A stretch of DNA of 64,000 nucleotides from an uncultured Methanobacterium sp. (GCF_963666025.1 NZ_OY762552.1:1162501-1226500), one strand, 5' to 3'. Positions 38,243 through 52,121 are shown, numbered from the stretch's first letter. The notes: a model not told the origin generated them from the letters alone. Numbers and translations: made by a program.

Positions 38243-38380
38243 CTTGAATATTTTTTTATGTACTAAAATTTTTAATATTAAATCATATAAATTAAAAACA
38301 ACGGATCAAAAATAAGGAAAATGCGGCCCATAATATATAATTATTCATTTAATTTAATTATTATAGGAAAAGGTGGTTAA

Positions 38381-39976
<1,596 letters not shown>

Positions 39977-39977
39977 G

Positions 39978-40454
<477 letters not shown>

Positions 40455-40471
40455 ATCAGGGAGTGTTACCC

Positions 40472-41092
<621 letters not shown>

Positions 41093-41217
41093 TATATAAA
41101 TAATAATTCATAGCTACAATTGAAGGCAATGTTGACCATCATTATTACAAAATAAAATTATAGTAATATAATTGAAAATATTAATAACTAACGTTTTCCA
41201 GTTTCAGGAGGGCCAGA

Positions 41218-42408
41218 GTGATTCTTAACATCAGGATCGACCATAAAACAGCGGATATACGCAAAATAGAGGAATCCACTTATAAATTGGATGAAATATT
41301 CGCGAAAATACAGGAAGACCATGACGTACAGGAGTACATACTTCTAAAAACCTGTAACCGTGCCGAACTTTACCTGATTCTAGAAGAATGTTATCTGGAT
41401 TATCACTGGGGCGGTTTGGTAGTCGAAAAGAATGAAAACGCCCTAGAACATGTTCTTAAACTATCCTGCGGATTGGAATCCATGATCATTGGAGAGGATC
41501 AGATACTGGGTCAGCTGAAAGAGGCTCATAAAACCAGTGTCAAGGAAAACCATTGTGGTCCAGTTTTAGGCACCATCTTCACCAAGGCTGTACACGTAGG
41601 ACAGGCAGTGCGGAAGAAAACACGGATTAATCAGGGCTCGGTTTCTATTGGTTCTGCAGCGGTGAATCTGGCAGAATCAGTCTTAGGTGATCTTAAATGT
41701 AAGAAAGTGCTGATTATTGGGGCGGGTAAAATGGGAACCCTGGTGGCTAAAGCCCTGGTGGAAAAGCACCTCAAGGCCATTGTAGTGGCTAACCGTACCT
41801 ATAACCGGGCAGTTTGTCTTGCTAAGGAATTAGAGGGAAGTGCAATTCATTTTGACCGTCTGGCTGAGGCCATGTATGACGCAGATGTGATCATATGTGC
41901 AACCGGAGCTCCTCACCCCATACTTACTCAAGAAAAGGTGGAAGCATCTGTTCCTGTTGAAAACCTGGAGAAAATGGTGATGGTGGACATTGCCAATCCA
42001 AGGGATATTGAGGAAGATGTGGCTCAGCTGGGAGTGAGACTTTACAACATCGACGATCTCCGCGATATAGCCGATAAAAACAGGAATATGAGGGAGCACG
42101 AAGCATGTGAAGCTGAAAAGATCATTGCTGATGAACTACAGCTCCTGGAAACATCCCTGCGGCATCTGGAAGTTAAACCCATTATTGGAGATATCAGATC
42201 CCAGGCCGAATTAATCCGGCAAAGAGAAACCAAAAAGGCACTTCGCATGCTGGGAGACATGAACGGTAAGGAAAGAGTGGTTGATGATCTAACCAAAGTG
42301 GTAGTGGATCGTGTTTTTTATGATATAATCCATAATTTAAAAGAAGCAGCAGAAAATGATGATAAAGATGTTTTAGAAGCTGCAAAATATATTTTTAAGG
42401 ATGAATAA
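41218..42408 (+). CDS. hemA: Glutamyl-tRNA reductase
   Basis: Reduces glutamyl-tRNA to glutamate-1-semialdehyde, first committed step of tetrapyrrole synthesis. The catalytic cysteine is C46 in [10 protein letters not shown], followed by [16 protein letters not shown] and the NADPH Rossmann motif [10 protein letters not shown] near 163-172. It starts with GTG, preceded by GGAGGG at proper spacing. Length 396 is normal. Together with the upstream dehydrogenase it supports F430 synthesis for the reductase that AtwA activates. Confidence 0.96.
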   Translation: MILNIRIDHKTADIRKIEESTYKLDEIFAKIQEDHDVQEYILLKTCNRAELYLILEECYLDYHWGGLVVEKNENALEHVLKLSCGLESMIIGEDQILGQLKEAHKTSVKENHCGPVLGTIFTKAVHVGQAVRKKTRINQGSVSIGSAAVNLAESVLGDLKCKKVLIIGAGKMGTLVAKALVEKHLKAIVVANRTYNRAVCLAKELEGSAIHFDRLAEAMYDADVIICATGAPHPILTQEKVEASVPVENLEKMVMVDIANPRDIEEDVAQLGVRLYNIDDLRDIADKNRNMREHEACEAEKIIADELQLLETSLRHLEVKPIIGDIRSQAELIRQRETKKALRMLGDMNGKERVVDDLTKVVVDRVFYDIIHNLKEAAENDDKDVLEAAKYIFKDE

Positions 42409-42969
42409 CGCTAATAATTTTTTTTAAAGTGTTAAAATTTTTAATATCTATAATTTTTAAATGCCAAATCCCTTCTAAAAACTAAGTTTTCTAAAGTGCT
42501 AAAGCCATTCTAAAATCTTAAACCCGCATTCTAAAAATGCAAAATTTTCTAAAATAAGTTTTAACCCCATCCAAGTAATTACCTCTGATTTTGAATTAAA
42601 ATTTTTAGCTAGAGTTTCTTATTGGAGCTAGAGTTTCTTATTGGAAATATTATATGAAACGATTCAAAAATAAACAACTTTTTATCTCCTAAATTGTCAA
42701 TGAATTTAACCCACAGCACGATGGTTCAGATTCGAGTCAACAAATGAACCTATCATTTACTCCATACTAATTGTTAACTGGATGATGCTTGTCAGTTTTT
42801 GATTATATCGAATCCATCTAAGCAACATACTTCGTTACCAATAGTACAGATTCGTAAAATAACAGTTCACAAAATTATAGATTCTTAGGTAATTAGATTG
42901 GAAATGATTCAGAAATAAATTCGAGAATTAATCAGATTCAAAATATGAAATGAAAAAAATAGATATAAA
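42409..42969. other. Convergent spacer, 561 bases, with short repeats
   Basis: No gene is visible. It has a T-run just after hemA (42417-42425), repeated TTCTAAAA-type words between about 42470 and 42560, and a perfect 19-base tandem duplication at 42608-42645. The rest is AT-rich. Confidence 0.6.
42608..42645. repeat. Tandem duplication of a 19-base unit
   Basis: GCTAGAGTTTCTTATTGGA occurs twice head to tail without mismatch (42608-42626 and 42627-42645) in the convergent spacer after hemA. Confidence 0.95.
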
Positions 42970-43755
42970 TCATGTTATTTCATCATTTGGAACGTTATCA
43001 TCCGGTACATCAATCATACCCAGTAAACGTGTGGTAAATATCATTAGAAAAGGAGCAACCAGTACTGTAGCAATAACGTCCCCCACTGTGGAACCCAGAT
43101 AAGGAATTCCATGGAGGGTGTCAAAGAGTACACTTCTAACAATGATGAGCACGGCTATGGTGATCAAGGAGACCACAAGCATGTTTCCAATACCCACTCT
43201 GCGTATTTTTCTAAAGACCTGAGGTAGGTTAAAGCCCCATCGAAGACTTCCTTCATGGTGAGCCATGGTTAAGATTGCCCCTTGCATCGTGATATTGAAA
43301 CAAAGGAAGAAAATTGCTGCAATGATTATGGTCAAATAAGTGTCCATGGGCCCAAAATCAAGGCCAGTCATGCCCACCAGTCCCGCAAATCCAAAAATAA
43401 ACAGGATTACCGGAATTATGAAATAAACAATTAGAATCACACTTTCTTTGACCCCATGCGTGAATAAATTCAATGGATGGTGGAAACTGGGAGGCCGGGT
43501 TGATCCCTGTACTGTTTCCTCCACTATGCGGAAACCATATCCTATCTCCAAAAAAGACAAGAAGAGAATAACAATAATTATTAAACCAATAATTATTAAA
43601 CTGCCAAATGCACCATCAAATGTTGAAAAATTTTCTAATCCAATCAGGTGATCCGTTAAAAATAATATTACCCCTAATACTAGAAAATTACGCCAATCTG
43701 ATACCGCGTAACGTGTTGAATCTTTTATAATGGACTTTAATTTCATAGAGCACAC
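42970..43755 (-). CDS. DUF4013 polytopic membrane protein
   Basis: Unknown function. The 261-residue protein has about six membrane segments, with internal [22 protein letters not shown] sequence between the second and third that matches the DUF4013 family as I recall it. The N-terminal region [17 protein letters not shown] is amphipathic. A likely start is the methionine at residue 4 (MKLKSII). It stands alone, convergent with hemA and tandem with the AAA ATPase gene, from which it is separated by 479 bases. No partner is evident. Confidence 0.7.
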   Translation of the reverse strand: MCSMKLKSIIKDSTRYAVSDWRNFLVLGVILFLTDHLIGLENFSTFDGAFGSLIIIGLIIIVILFLSFLEIGYGFRIVEETVQGSTRPPSFHHPLNLFTHGVKESVILIVYFIIPVILFIFGFAGLVGMTGLDFGPMDTYLTIIIAAIFFLCFNITMQGAILTMAHHEGSLRWGFNLPQVFRKIRRVGIGNMLVVSLITIAVLIIVRSVLFDTLHGIPYLGSTVGDVIATVLVAPFLMIFTTRLLGMIDVPDDNVPNDEIT

Positions 43756-44234
43756 CTACATCCCCTAAAAACTCCTTAAAATTGCCATATGGGAAAAATT
43801 AGGGAGATCTTAGTAGATAATGAATTTGATTACTGATATTAGATTTAAACTTATATAAACTGTTTCTCACTATAATTGTCTTACCAATCTCGTTATTTGT
43901 ATCTTAAATATTAGAATTATTATCCTGAGACCATACTAAAATATTTCAGAATTTTATAATCCATATTAATGATATAAATTACATTTCTGTTTAAAACGTC
44001 CAGATACAATACATCTAGTTAAAAAATAAGGAATAATAAAACGAATTTGAAATTAAACAATCTGAAATAAAAGAATCTAAAATAAAGGATTAATAAGAGA
44101 CTCAAGATAAAAAAACATCTAAAAAAAGAATTAAAATTAAAGGATTTAAAAATAAGAGACTCAAAATAAAAAAACATCTAAAAAAAGAATTGAAAATAAG
44201 GGATTGAAATAAATCCCCCATTAAATACGTATGA
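43756..44234. other. Spacer with a 59-base tandem duplication
   Basis: No gene is visible in these 479 bases. The left part should contain the promoter of the DUF4013 gene. The right part, after the AAA ATPase stop codon, consists of A-rich sequence on the plus strand (T-rich in the direction of transcription) arranged as a tandem duplication at 44092-44209. Confidence 0.6.
44092..44209. repeat. Tandem duplication of a 59-base unit
   Basis: Unit 1 (44092-44150) begins AATAAGAGACTCAAGATAAA and unit 2 (44151-44209) begins AATAAGAGACTCAAAATAAA. Both continue with AAAACATCTAAAAAAAGAATT and differ at only a few positions. On the minus strand the units are T-rich and could act as doubled terminators for the AAA ATPase gene. 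Confidence 0.85.
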
Positions 44235-45356
44235 TCAGGCAAACATATTCTTAGGTTCGTTCTTCTCTTTTTCATGATGTTTCAGTGCGTACTGGAAGTT
44301 CTCCCAGGTCACACTATCCTGGTCCTCAGATATTGCCTTGTGCAGTGCCACCTTAAGCAGCCGGTCCTTGATGTCTCGGCCGGACATGCCCTTGGATAGG
44401 CTGGCCAGTTTCTTCGCATCAGTATCAACTGGCAAAGGCATGGATTTTATGTACAGTTCCAGGATCTCTTTCCTTTCATTCTCATCAGGGAGGGTGAATT
44501 CTATTTCCTCTTCGAACCTGCTTCTTAGAGCATAATCCAGTAATTGAGGATTGTTCGTGGCCCCAATGGTGACCACACCTAAGTTAGGGTTGATGCCATC
44601 CAGTTCAGTCAGTAATGCGTTGACCACTTCAGAAACATCCCCTCTCAGGGACTGGTATTTACGGTCCAGACCAATGGCATCTATTTCATCGATGAATATA
44701 ACTGCAGGCCCACATGTTGATGCAGCATCGAAAAGGTCGTGTATCTGGCGTGCTCCATCACCAACATGTTCCCCTATGAGACTGGTGGCTTTAACCAGGA
44801 AGAGGGGAACCTGAAGTTCGTGGGATAATGATTTAGCCAGCATGGTTTTACCAGTACCCGGTGTACCATGGAACAATACATTCTTTGGTGCCCATTCCTG
44901 GAAAGTTTCTGGTTCCTGCAGGTACTTGGTTATGATCTTGCACTTGGTCTTGGCCCGTTCCTGACCAATGACATCACTCATCTTAAGGTTACTTTCAATT
45001 TTTTTGATCTCACGTACCTCTTCCACTTCCATCAGGAGTATAGAAGTGTTTTGAGTTATCCTGGAATCATCTGGGTGGGCTTTAATTACCTTGAAAGCAA
45101 AATCTGGCAGTAATTTCTGGTCGAAAAGGAATGATCCTTCTTTTACTGTGGATCCTACCCATTGTTCCCGAGCATAGAGTTCGAAAAGTTCATTATCGAA
45201 TATCTCGATCTTAGGATTTTCCACCAGGTTGCACAGGAAGGGATAACCAATGGACTGGAGTACCACCATTTTGGTTTCTTTCCCGACTTCTTCCAGACCA
45301 GTGGAGGTCTTTTTTTCAGATACAATCGGATCAGGAGTTATGTTGTTGAGTTTCAA
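44235..45356 (-). CDS. AAA-family ATPase (proteasome-ATPase-like)
   Basis: Single AAA domain protein of 373 residues. Walker A is GTPGTGKT at 164-171, Walker B is [10 protein letters not shown] near 217-226, sensor 1 lies in TIGATNNP and the arginine-finger region is [24 protein letters not shown] near the C-terminus is the AAA lid with sensor 2. The first ~120 residues are not the coiled-coil/OB domain of PAN, so it is a different group, resembling M. jannaschii MJ1494. No signal or membrane segment. Substrates unknown. It is divergent from the lipoprotein-like gene. Confidence 0.88.
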   Translation of the reverse strand: MKLNNITPDPIVSEKKTSTGLEEVGKETKMVVLQSIGYPFLCNLVENPKIEIFDNELFELYAREQWVGSTVKEGSFLFDQKLLPDFAFKVIKAHPDDSRITQNTSILLMEVEEVREIKKIESNLKMSDVIGQERAKTKCKIITKYLQEPETFQEWAPKNVLFHGTPGTGKTMLAKSLSHELQVPLFLVKATSLIGEHVGDGARQIHDLFDAASTCGPAVIFIDEIDAIGLDRKYQSLRGDVSEVVNALLTELDGINPNLGVVTIGATNNPQLLDYALRSRFEEEIEFTLPDENERKEILELYIKSMPLPVDTDAKKLASLSKGMSGRDIKDRLLKVALHKAISEDQDSVTWENFQYALKHHEKEKNEPKNMFA

Positions 45357-45775
45357 TATATCACATTTTTACGCCTTTTTTTCAAATAATTGGCATGATA
45401 AATTCTTTATTTTGTTAAATAATAAATTTAAGAAATAAAACTGATTTTTTAATGTTGAATTTATATATAGATTATTTGTAAGATTTATATATAGATGCTA
45501 GTTATTTAAGAGTTTTTTCGTTACCATAAATTGTCCTATATTAAGGGTAATAAATAAAGGGTAATAAATACCAGTACTATGATTACACCACCTAATATGA
45601 ATTTCCAAATAAATTATAATGACACTTAAACTATCTGCAATCTTGTCATAACATGCCCATTATTGAATATTCAATAGGCAAAATAACAAATGATCATTTT
45701 ACATTATAACGATAAATTAATATCATATGAATACAAAATTATAACAAATTAAGTAATCGAGGGGGTATATAACTG
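45357..45775. promoter_or_regulatory. Divergent promoter region with doubled TATA-bearing element
   Basis: No gene is visible in these 419 bases. ATTTATATATAGAT occurs at 45459-45472 and again at 45483-45496, 24 bases apart, and reads as a TATA box in both directions. AAGGGTAATAAATA is also duplicated around 45543-45570. These could provide promoters for the AAA ATPase (minus) and the lipoprotein-like gene (plus, start 45776). Confidence 0.5.
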
Positions 45776-46183
45776 ATGAAATTGTCTAAAAAAATGTTAT
45801 TAGGGCTAGTGGTTCTTGTTTGTTTTGTTGTTGTTGTATCGGGATGTACTTCAAGTAATAATAGTTCCAATAGTAACCCGTCGAGTTCTAACTCGTCCAG
45901 TTCAAATGCATCAGCTTCCAGTGATGTTAATATTGTGGTAAGTTATTCTGGTAGTTGGGCTGTTGATGCAAGTGGTCCCTTTGGATATCGTTCACTTTCC
46001 GGTACTGGAGATCAAACCAATAACATTGGTAGTGTAACTGGATCTGTAACTGCTGCTGCTCGTAAAACAGATGGGGGCACTAGTGTTCTAACCGTTTCCA
46101 TAACTAAAGGTGGAAAAACACTCGCTTCACAAAGTACTTCTGCCCCATACGGCGGAGCTACCGCAGTTGCCACCGGGGTTTAA
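45776..46183 (+). CDS. Lipoprotein-like secreted protein with Ser/Asn-rich linker
   Basis: Function unknown. The signal peptide ends in the lipobox-like VVVSGC (cysteine at residue 24), then a Ser/Asn-rich linker (about 25-48) leads to a compact domain of about 85 residues containing VNIVVSYSGSWAVDASG and SVLTVSITKGGKTLAS, a beta-rich fold. Length 135. A GAGGGGGT ribosome binding site is 9 bases upstream. A plus-strand T-run after the stop ends the unit, so it is probably monocistronic. Lipid attachment at the cysteine is likely in archaea but unproven. Confidence 0.8.
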   Translation: MKLSKKMLLGLVVLVCFVVVVSGCTSSNNSSNSNPSSSNSSSSNASASSDVNIVVSYSGSWAVDASGPFGYRSLSGTGDQTNNIGSVTGSVTAAARKTDGGTSVLTVSITKGGKTLASQSTSAPYGGATAVATGV

Positions 46184-46189
46184 TATCCA

Positions 46190-46210
46190 TTTTTCATTTT
46201 TTTTATTTTT
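46190..46210 (+). terminator. T-run terminator after the lipoprotein-like gene
   Basis: A nearly uninterrupted run of T (TTTTTCATTTTTTTTATTTTT) begins 7 bases after the stop codon, matching archaeal oligo-T termination signals. No hairpin precedes it. Confidence 0.65.
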
Positions 46211-46453
46211 ATGAAAATAACATCTATTTAATCCCTGTTTTCAGCTAATCCCACCCATATACTGTTTTCAGGAAAAAGTATATCAAAATTAAATCATCCC
46301 TCCAAATATACTCAGCTATTTTTAAGTTAATTTTATACGCCTTAAAGTTCATAAGTACACACTAACATGAACTATATATTTTTACACACCAGTTCATGTG
46401 CAATTTAAAAAGGTAAAAACTAGGAATTAAAGGCATAAAGGAGGTGAAAATGT

Positions 46454-47509
46454 ATGAAAAAACAAATAATTCTAACAATGTTAACCCTATTTATTGCAGT
46501 GATTCTGGCCAGCTCGGCATCAGCAGTAATGACCGTTAGTAACGGCATATACAATGTTTCCGTGCAGGACAATTTAACTGAGGACGATGTAGGTACATGG
46601 ACTGCGTGTACCGGACCAAACCATCCCTATCCAGACCAAGATGTTTTATACGGTGGTGTAGATCAGGACCCTTATACTACTTACTTAACTGTTCGGGATA
46701 TTACTGGGCAAACAGATTACACTTCTAGATCCGGGAGAAACCCCTCTGCTCCATACACACAGGAAGATTTAGATGACTATGCAGTATCAGTCACTCAGGT
46801 AAGCCCTACTCAGATTGACACCACATGGGTAGTTGGCACCAGCAGCCCCCTATTCCAGGTCCTCCAGAGTATCCAGATCCTTGGAACTACCTATGAAGAT
46901 TCCCGTATACAAGTAACCACATATATAACCAATTTAAACCAAGATATTGCACGAAATTTTGCTATCCGTTACTACTGGGATCTTGCTGTTGCTGGTAACG
47001 ATGGTTCACAAGTACGACCTAGAGACCCCGACGGAGCATGGCAAACCACAGAGGAAGGATGGATTGACCCTACGTTTAAGGAATGGGAAGCTACTGACGA
47101 TCCAAATAACCCTACATTCAGTGTTTACGGTTCTGTTATAAATCCTACCGGATCAACACCACCAGAACTTCTAATTGCGGCTGCGTATGAACCTTCTAGA
47201 TTCAATGCCTATGACTACACTCCAACCGGCCAGTCTATCACTAGCGATAGTGCAATGTTGTATTACTGGGACCCAATTACTGTTCAACCTAGAGGCACTA
47301 GTTCTGTAACAGCTTTCCTATTCACTGCACCATTCAACGCACCAACTAATTCCACTAGCACTGCCACAACTGTGGGAGCTGCTTCTGCAACTACTACCTC
47401 AACTGGGAAAACCATACCCATGCAAACTACAGGCGCACCTATTGGACTGTTGATAGTTGGTATGTTAGTAACAGTAGCCGGAACTGTGTATCCACGGATG
47501 AAAAAATAA
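46454..47509 (+). CDS. Surface protein with C-terminal anchor, second probable sortase substrate
   Basis: Function unknown. A signal peptide covers residues 1-24 (MKKQIILTMLTLFIAVILAS). The extracellular part of about 270 residues is aromatic and aspartate-rich, with RYYWDLAVAGNDG and DGAWQTTEEGWIDP as distinctive stretches. A Thr/Ser/Ala-rich linker from about 295 leads to KTIPMQTTGAPIGLLIVG, one membrane helix and the basic end PRMKK. The TG-x-P-x-GL element matches that of the surface protein beside the sortase (24936). A very strong AAGGAGGTGA ribosome binding site precedes the start. A T-run follows the stop. Confidence 0.8.
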   Translation: MKKQIILTMLTLFIAVILASSASAVMTVSNGIYNVSVQDNLTEDDVGTWTACTGPNHPYPDQDVLYGGVDQDPYTTYLTVRDITGQTDYTSRSGRNPSAPYTQEDLDDYAVSVTQVSPTQIDTTWVVGTSSPLFQVLQSIQILGTTYEDSRIQVTTYITNLNQDIARNFAIRYYWDLAVAGNDGSQVRPRDPDGAWQTTEEGWIDPTFKEWEATDDPNNPTFSVYGSVINPTGSTPPELLIAAAYEPSRFNAYDYTPTGQSITSDSAMLYYWDPITVQPRGTSSVTAFLFTAPFNAPTNSTSTATTVGAASATTTSTGKTIPMQTTGAPIGLLIVGMLVTVAGTVYPRMKK

Positions 47510-47517
47510 AACCCCCA

Positions 47518-47533
47518 TTTTTTTTATTTTTTT
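47518..47533 (+). terminator. T-run terminator after the anchored surface protein gene
   Basis: TTTTTTTTATTTTTTT begins 9 bases after the stop codon, directly after a short CCCCC tract. It fits an archaeal oligo-T terminator. Confidence 0.65.
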
Positions 47534-47696
47534 AAAAACGATTATTTATCTCAGTTTTCTATTAGTTAAGACTATAAAATGAATATAAAGGATATTTAAT
47601 GGACTATGACCAGACCACATTCAAATATAATTCTAAAACAAGATCAATATCTGAAAGTAATTTATATTAATATTAATTAAATTTTATTCTTTTTAT

Positions 47697-49724
47697 CTAT
47701 TTATACTGTTCTTTAAAGGTTATTTTAAACCGAGTTCCCTGGCTTCGGTTCAGTTCAATGGTACCATCTATCTGGGCGGTTAAATTATTAACCAACTGCA
47801 AACCCAGGGTTTCAGTGTTCTTAAAATCAAGATCCGCAGGTAATCCCACACCATTATCCTCTATTATTAGAGTAAATTCATCACCTTTTTTATAAAAGGT
47901 TATATTAATTTCACCTTCTGCTTCATCCACAAAGGCATGTTTCATGGAATTAGTGATTAACTCGTTTACAATAAGTCCTAAAGGAACTGTAGTGTTTATA
48001 TCAACCATTAAATTTTCTAAATTCATGTGAAGACTGATACGTCCCTCTTCAGGCATGTAAGTGTGGTAAAGATCATTACCTAAAGTTCGGATGTAATCTC
48101 CAAAATCAATTCTTTTAAGATCAGTGGATCTGTATAATCTCTCATGGATCAAAGCCATGGACTTAGCACGGTTCTGACTTTCCCGGAATATATCCAGTGC
48201 TTCCTCATCATGGATATACTGAGATTGAAGATTCAATAAACTGGATATCACCATCAAATTATTTTTAACACGATGATGAATCTCCTTTAAAAGCATTTCT
48301 TTTTCGTTTAATGCTTCTTTTATCTCATTTTGTACTCGTTTAAGTTCTGTAATATCCTGGTTTACTCCAATGGTTTTTACGGTGTTCCCATATTCATCTT
48401 TTTCAATCCCATTACGAACAACAATTACTCTTTTTTCCCCATCAGCTCGAACAATGACATGTTCAATTTCATTGGAGTAAGCAGGATCATCAGCACTTAA
48501 AGCTCTTTCAATTTCTTCTGCAACAACGGAAGATACCTCAGGGGGAATGAATTTAGAGGCGTAATCATTAGACGACATCTGGTAACCCCCTTCATCTTTA
48601 GCAGTGGTTCCGTAGAGTGCATAGAATTGATCATCGAATGTGAACATGTCCGATGCAACATCATACTCCCAGCTACCCATTTTAGCCAGATCCAGGGCGA
48701 TTCTGAGACGATGCTGTGTGGCAATTAAGTCTCTCTCCGCTTTTTTCCTTGGCCCAATATCCCTTAATGAACCCTCAACCCCCACGGGTTGGTTATTTTC
48801 ATCTTTAAGGAAATGAGAATTTACTGATACGTAAACAGTTTCTCCATCTTTGTTTTCCAGAGCTAATTCATAATCATTAACTTCCCCTTTTTCCTTAATC
48901 AATTCTAACAACTGAACCCTATCTTCAGGGTTTTGGTAAACAGTTTCAACCTGCCTTCCAATTAGGTAATCCCTGGAAAATCCGGAATATCTTTCAATGG
49001 AGGGGCTCATTTCGATTATTTTTCCATTAATATCAGTTTGATAATACACATCCTGAACATTCTCAAAAATTTTCCGGTACTTTCTTTCACTTTCTTCCAG
49101 ATCACTTCTTCGCTGCATTGCCACTGCAAAAAGGTTGATCAAAGATTGTACCATTTCCTTATTTTCTAATTTACTGCCTTTTTCAAGGAATATATTGACA
49201 GTTCCGTAAAGTTTTCCCTGGGATTTAAAACCAGTACCATAAACATCCCCCACATCCATAATAGTTTCCACAATTTTGGGCAAACTCCCACAAAATACAG
49301 GGCATAATTCTTTTTCTATTTTAATAAGCCCGCCACTGAGAATCATGTCCTTTGATTCTAGAGAGTAATCATTGAAAGAACTTAGTGGCACCTTTATCTC
49401 TAGGGCCTTACTTGAAAATTTCGGGGTAAATTCATTTAATTTTTCACTCTTTCCACTAACTGCGTGCACATGGAAACTATCCGAAAAAGGATCATAGACA
49501 GTTACCGCAACAATCGAGTTTTCAATCAAATTATTCAATTTTTTGGCTATGAATTTATAAATATCCGAACTAGGAGGTAAATCAACAAGTTTTAAAGCGG
49601 TTTGGGATAAAAACCGTTCATTTTCAATGATTTTTTCAGTAGATTCTTTTTTAGATTTTAAAATAGCCCTTAATTCAATTAATTCATCCATGAGTTCTTT
49701 CTCGGATTTGCATTCATCCCTCAT
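47697..49724 (-). CDS. Orphan sensor histidine kinase (GAF-like, PAS, PAS, HisKA_2, HATPase)
   Basis: Cytoplasmic signalling kinase of 675 residues without membrane segments. Order: an N-terminal GAF-like sensor (about 25-205) containing the cysteines in KELCPVFCGSLP; PAS 1 (about 215-330), PAS 2 (about 335-460) with a PAC-like end; the HisKA_2 phosphoacceptor region with IHHRVKNNLMVISSLLNLQ near 488-506 (conserved histidine in HHRVKNN); and the ATPase with NELITNSMKHAF (N box) and DNGVGLP (G1). No response regulator is nearby. Archaeal PAS kinases often sense redox or small ligands; the signal here is unknown. Confidence 0.88.
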   Translation of the reverse strand: MRDECKSEKELMDELIELRAILKSKKESTEKIIENERFLSQTALKLVDLPPSSDIYKFIAKKLNNLIENSIVAVTVYDPFSDSFHVHAVSGKSEKLNEFTPKFSSKALEIKVPLSSFNDYSLESKDMILSGGLIKIEKELCPVFCGSLPKIVETIMDVGDVYGTGFKSQGKLYGTVNIFLEKGSKLENKEMVQSLINLFAVAMQRRSDLEESERKYRKIFENVQDVYYQTDINGKIIEMSPSIERYSGFSRDYLIGRQVETVYQNPEDRVQLLELIKEKGEVNDYELALENKDGETVYVSVNSHFLKDENNQPVGVEGSLRDIGPRKKAERDLIATQHRLRIALDLAKMGSWEYDVASDMFTFDDQFYALYGTTAKDEGGYQMSSNDYASKFIPPEVSSVVAEEIERALSADDPAYSNEIEHVIVRADGEKRVIVVRNGIEKDEYGNTVKTIGVNQDITELKRVQNEIKEALNEKEMLLKEIHHRVKNNLMVISSLLNLQSQYIHDEEALDIFRESQNRAKSMALIHERLYRSTDLKRIDFGDYIRTLGNDLYHTYMPEEGRISLHMNLENLMVDINTTVPLGLIVNELITNSMKHAFVDEAEGEINITFYKKGDEFTLIIEDNGVGLPADLDFKNTETLGLQLVNNLTAQIDGTIELNRSQGTRFKITFKEQYK

Positions 49725-49891
49725 ATGATCCTCAGATAAATTTTGATTTATTTGAAATAGTTGAAAATATCAGATTGGTTCAGGTCATTAATTGACTATT
49801 TTAATTATTTATGTTCAGTAAACATGAATTTTTCCTTTGACCATGAGAAAAAATCTCCCTAAAAAAGTAGTACCAAAAATTTTAAATACTT

Positions 49892-49911
49892 TGTTCTATA
49901 AGTATAGAACA
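49892..49911. promoter_or_regulatory. Perfect palindrome in the hcp promoter (candidate operator)
   Basis: TGTTCTATA and TATAGAACA form a perfect 9-base inverted repeat with a 2-base centre. The half-site recurs downstream as GTAGAACT (49922-49929) and GTAGAACA (49941-49948), with TTCGATA at 49912 and again at 49931. The element is about 80-100 bases before the hcp start codon. It is a good candidate binding site for a dimeric repressor or activator; which one is not shown by the sequence. Confidence 0.6.
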
Positions 49912-49990
49912 TTCGATATATGTAGAACTATTCGATACCAGTAGAACAATAAATAACATGTAGGACGCGATTTACTAAGGAGCAAAGAAT

Positions 49991-51367
<1,377 letters not shown>

Positions 51368-51487
51368 ATACCCCATTTCCCTCCTTTTTTAGGGAGGATA
51401 GAATTAGTGAAAAAATTATTTTAGAGGTCCACTTAAATTATTGCCCACTCGAAATATTAAAAAAACTATAACAATGCTGGTGTTCCT

Positions 51488-51826
51488 ATGAATATAGTTG
51501 AAATGGAAAAAAGTCCAATTGTGGACACTCCCCATAAAGTGGATGTTAGAAAGTTATATGATACAAAAAACGCTTTAACAGTACATATAACTCTCCAACC
51601 TGGTGAAAAACTTAAAAAGCATATTACTCCAGTGGATGTTTTTTTCTATGTTTTAGAAGGTCATGGCATAGTAGAAATTGGGGATGAAAAAAAAGAAGTT
51701 TCAAAGGACACATTAATAGACAGTCCTGCCCATATACCACATTGCTGGTACAATGAAAGTCAAAATAAACTCCGTTTTTTAGTAGTTAAAGTGCCTAAAC
51801 CAACTGCTGAAACCAAACTATTATAA
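51488..51826 (+). CDS. Single-domain cupin protein
   Basis: Small beta-barrel protein of 112 residues of the RmlC-like cupin fold. Cupin motif 1 is degenerate around KKHITPVDVFFYVLEGHG (residues about 40-57), and motif 2 is PAHIPHCWYNES near 81-92. The metal ligands appear to be H41, a glutamate and one or both of the histidines in HIPHCW. The substrate is unknown. It follows hcp by 120 bases and is 31 bases before the zinc-ribbon gene, so it may belong to a redox-response unit, which is inference. Confidence 0.8.
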   Translation: MNIVEMEKSPIVDTPHKVDVRKLYDTKNALTVHITLQPGEKLKKHITPVDVFFYVLEGHGIVEIGDEKKEVSKDTLIDSPAHIPHCWYNESQNKLRFLVVKVPKPTAETKLL

Positions 51827-51857
51827 AAACTTAAATAAATAGTAAAGGAGGAGTTAG

Positions 51858-52055
51858 ATGTCTAAAAAAGAATGTGACGAAGACAAAGCATTTGAACAGG
51901 CTTTGAAGGGTAAAATGGGTTGGAAATGTTCATGTGCACTGGAAATTATTGAAAACAAATCATCCCTGCGGGATGTTACCTGCAAAAAATGCGGTATGAC
52001 ATTCAAAACTGATCGGGATACAGATCTCTGTTTCCGCTGTGAAAGAGGTCAATGA
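51858..52055 (+). CDS. Small zinc-ribbon protein
   Basis: A 65-residue protein with three cysteine pairs: CSC near 34-36, CKKC near 51-54 and CFRC near 60-63 (approximate). They would suit one or two structural zinc or Fe-S sites. No known family name comes to mind. AAAGGAGGAG directly upstream is a strong ribosome binding site. It is flanked by the cupin gene (31 bases) and the MsvR-like regulator (66 bases), all on the plus strand. Confidence 0.75.
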   Translation: MSKKECDEDKAFEQALKGKMGWKCSCALEIIENKSSLRDVTCKKCGMTFKTDRDTDLCFRCERGQ

Positions 52056-52121
52056 AATAATGAATAGTAAAAATAATAACTGGAACAATCAATTAATGAT
52101 AAACAGGTTAAAGGATGAAAA

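Noticed and set aside
49912..49937. TTCGATA repeats as an MsvR box
   Set aside because: The described MsvR box is TTCGTA-N4-TACGAA; here the bases differ and the second copy is direct, not inverted. I keep the palindrome as an operator of unassigned regulator.
51373..51405. CCCTCC/GGGAGG-like hairpin after hcp as a strong terminator
   Set aside because: Only about five Watson-Crick pairs (TCCCT/AGGGA) form around a T-rich loop, and no T-run follows the stem; too weak to list.
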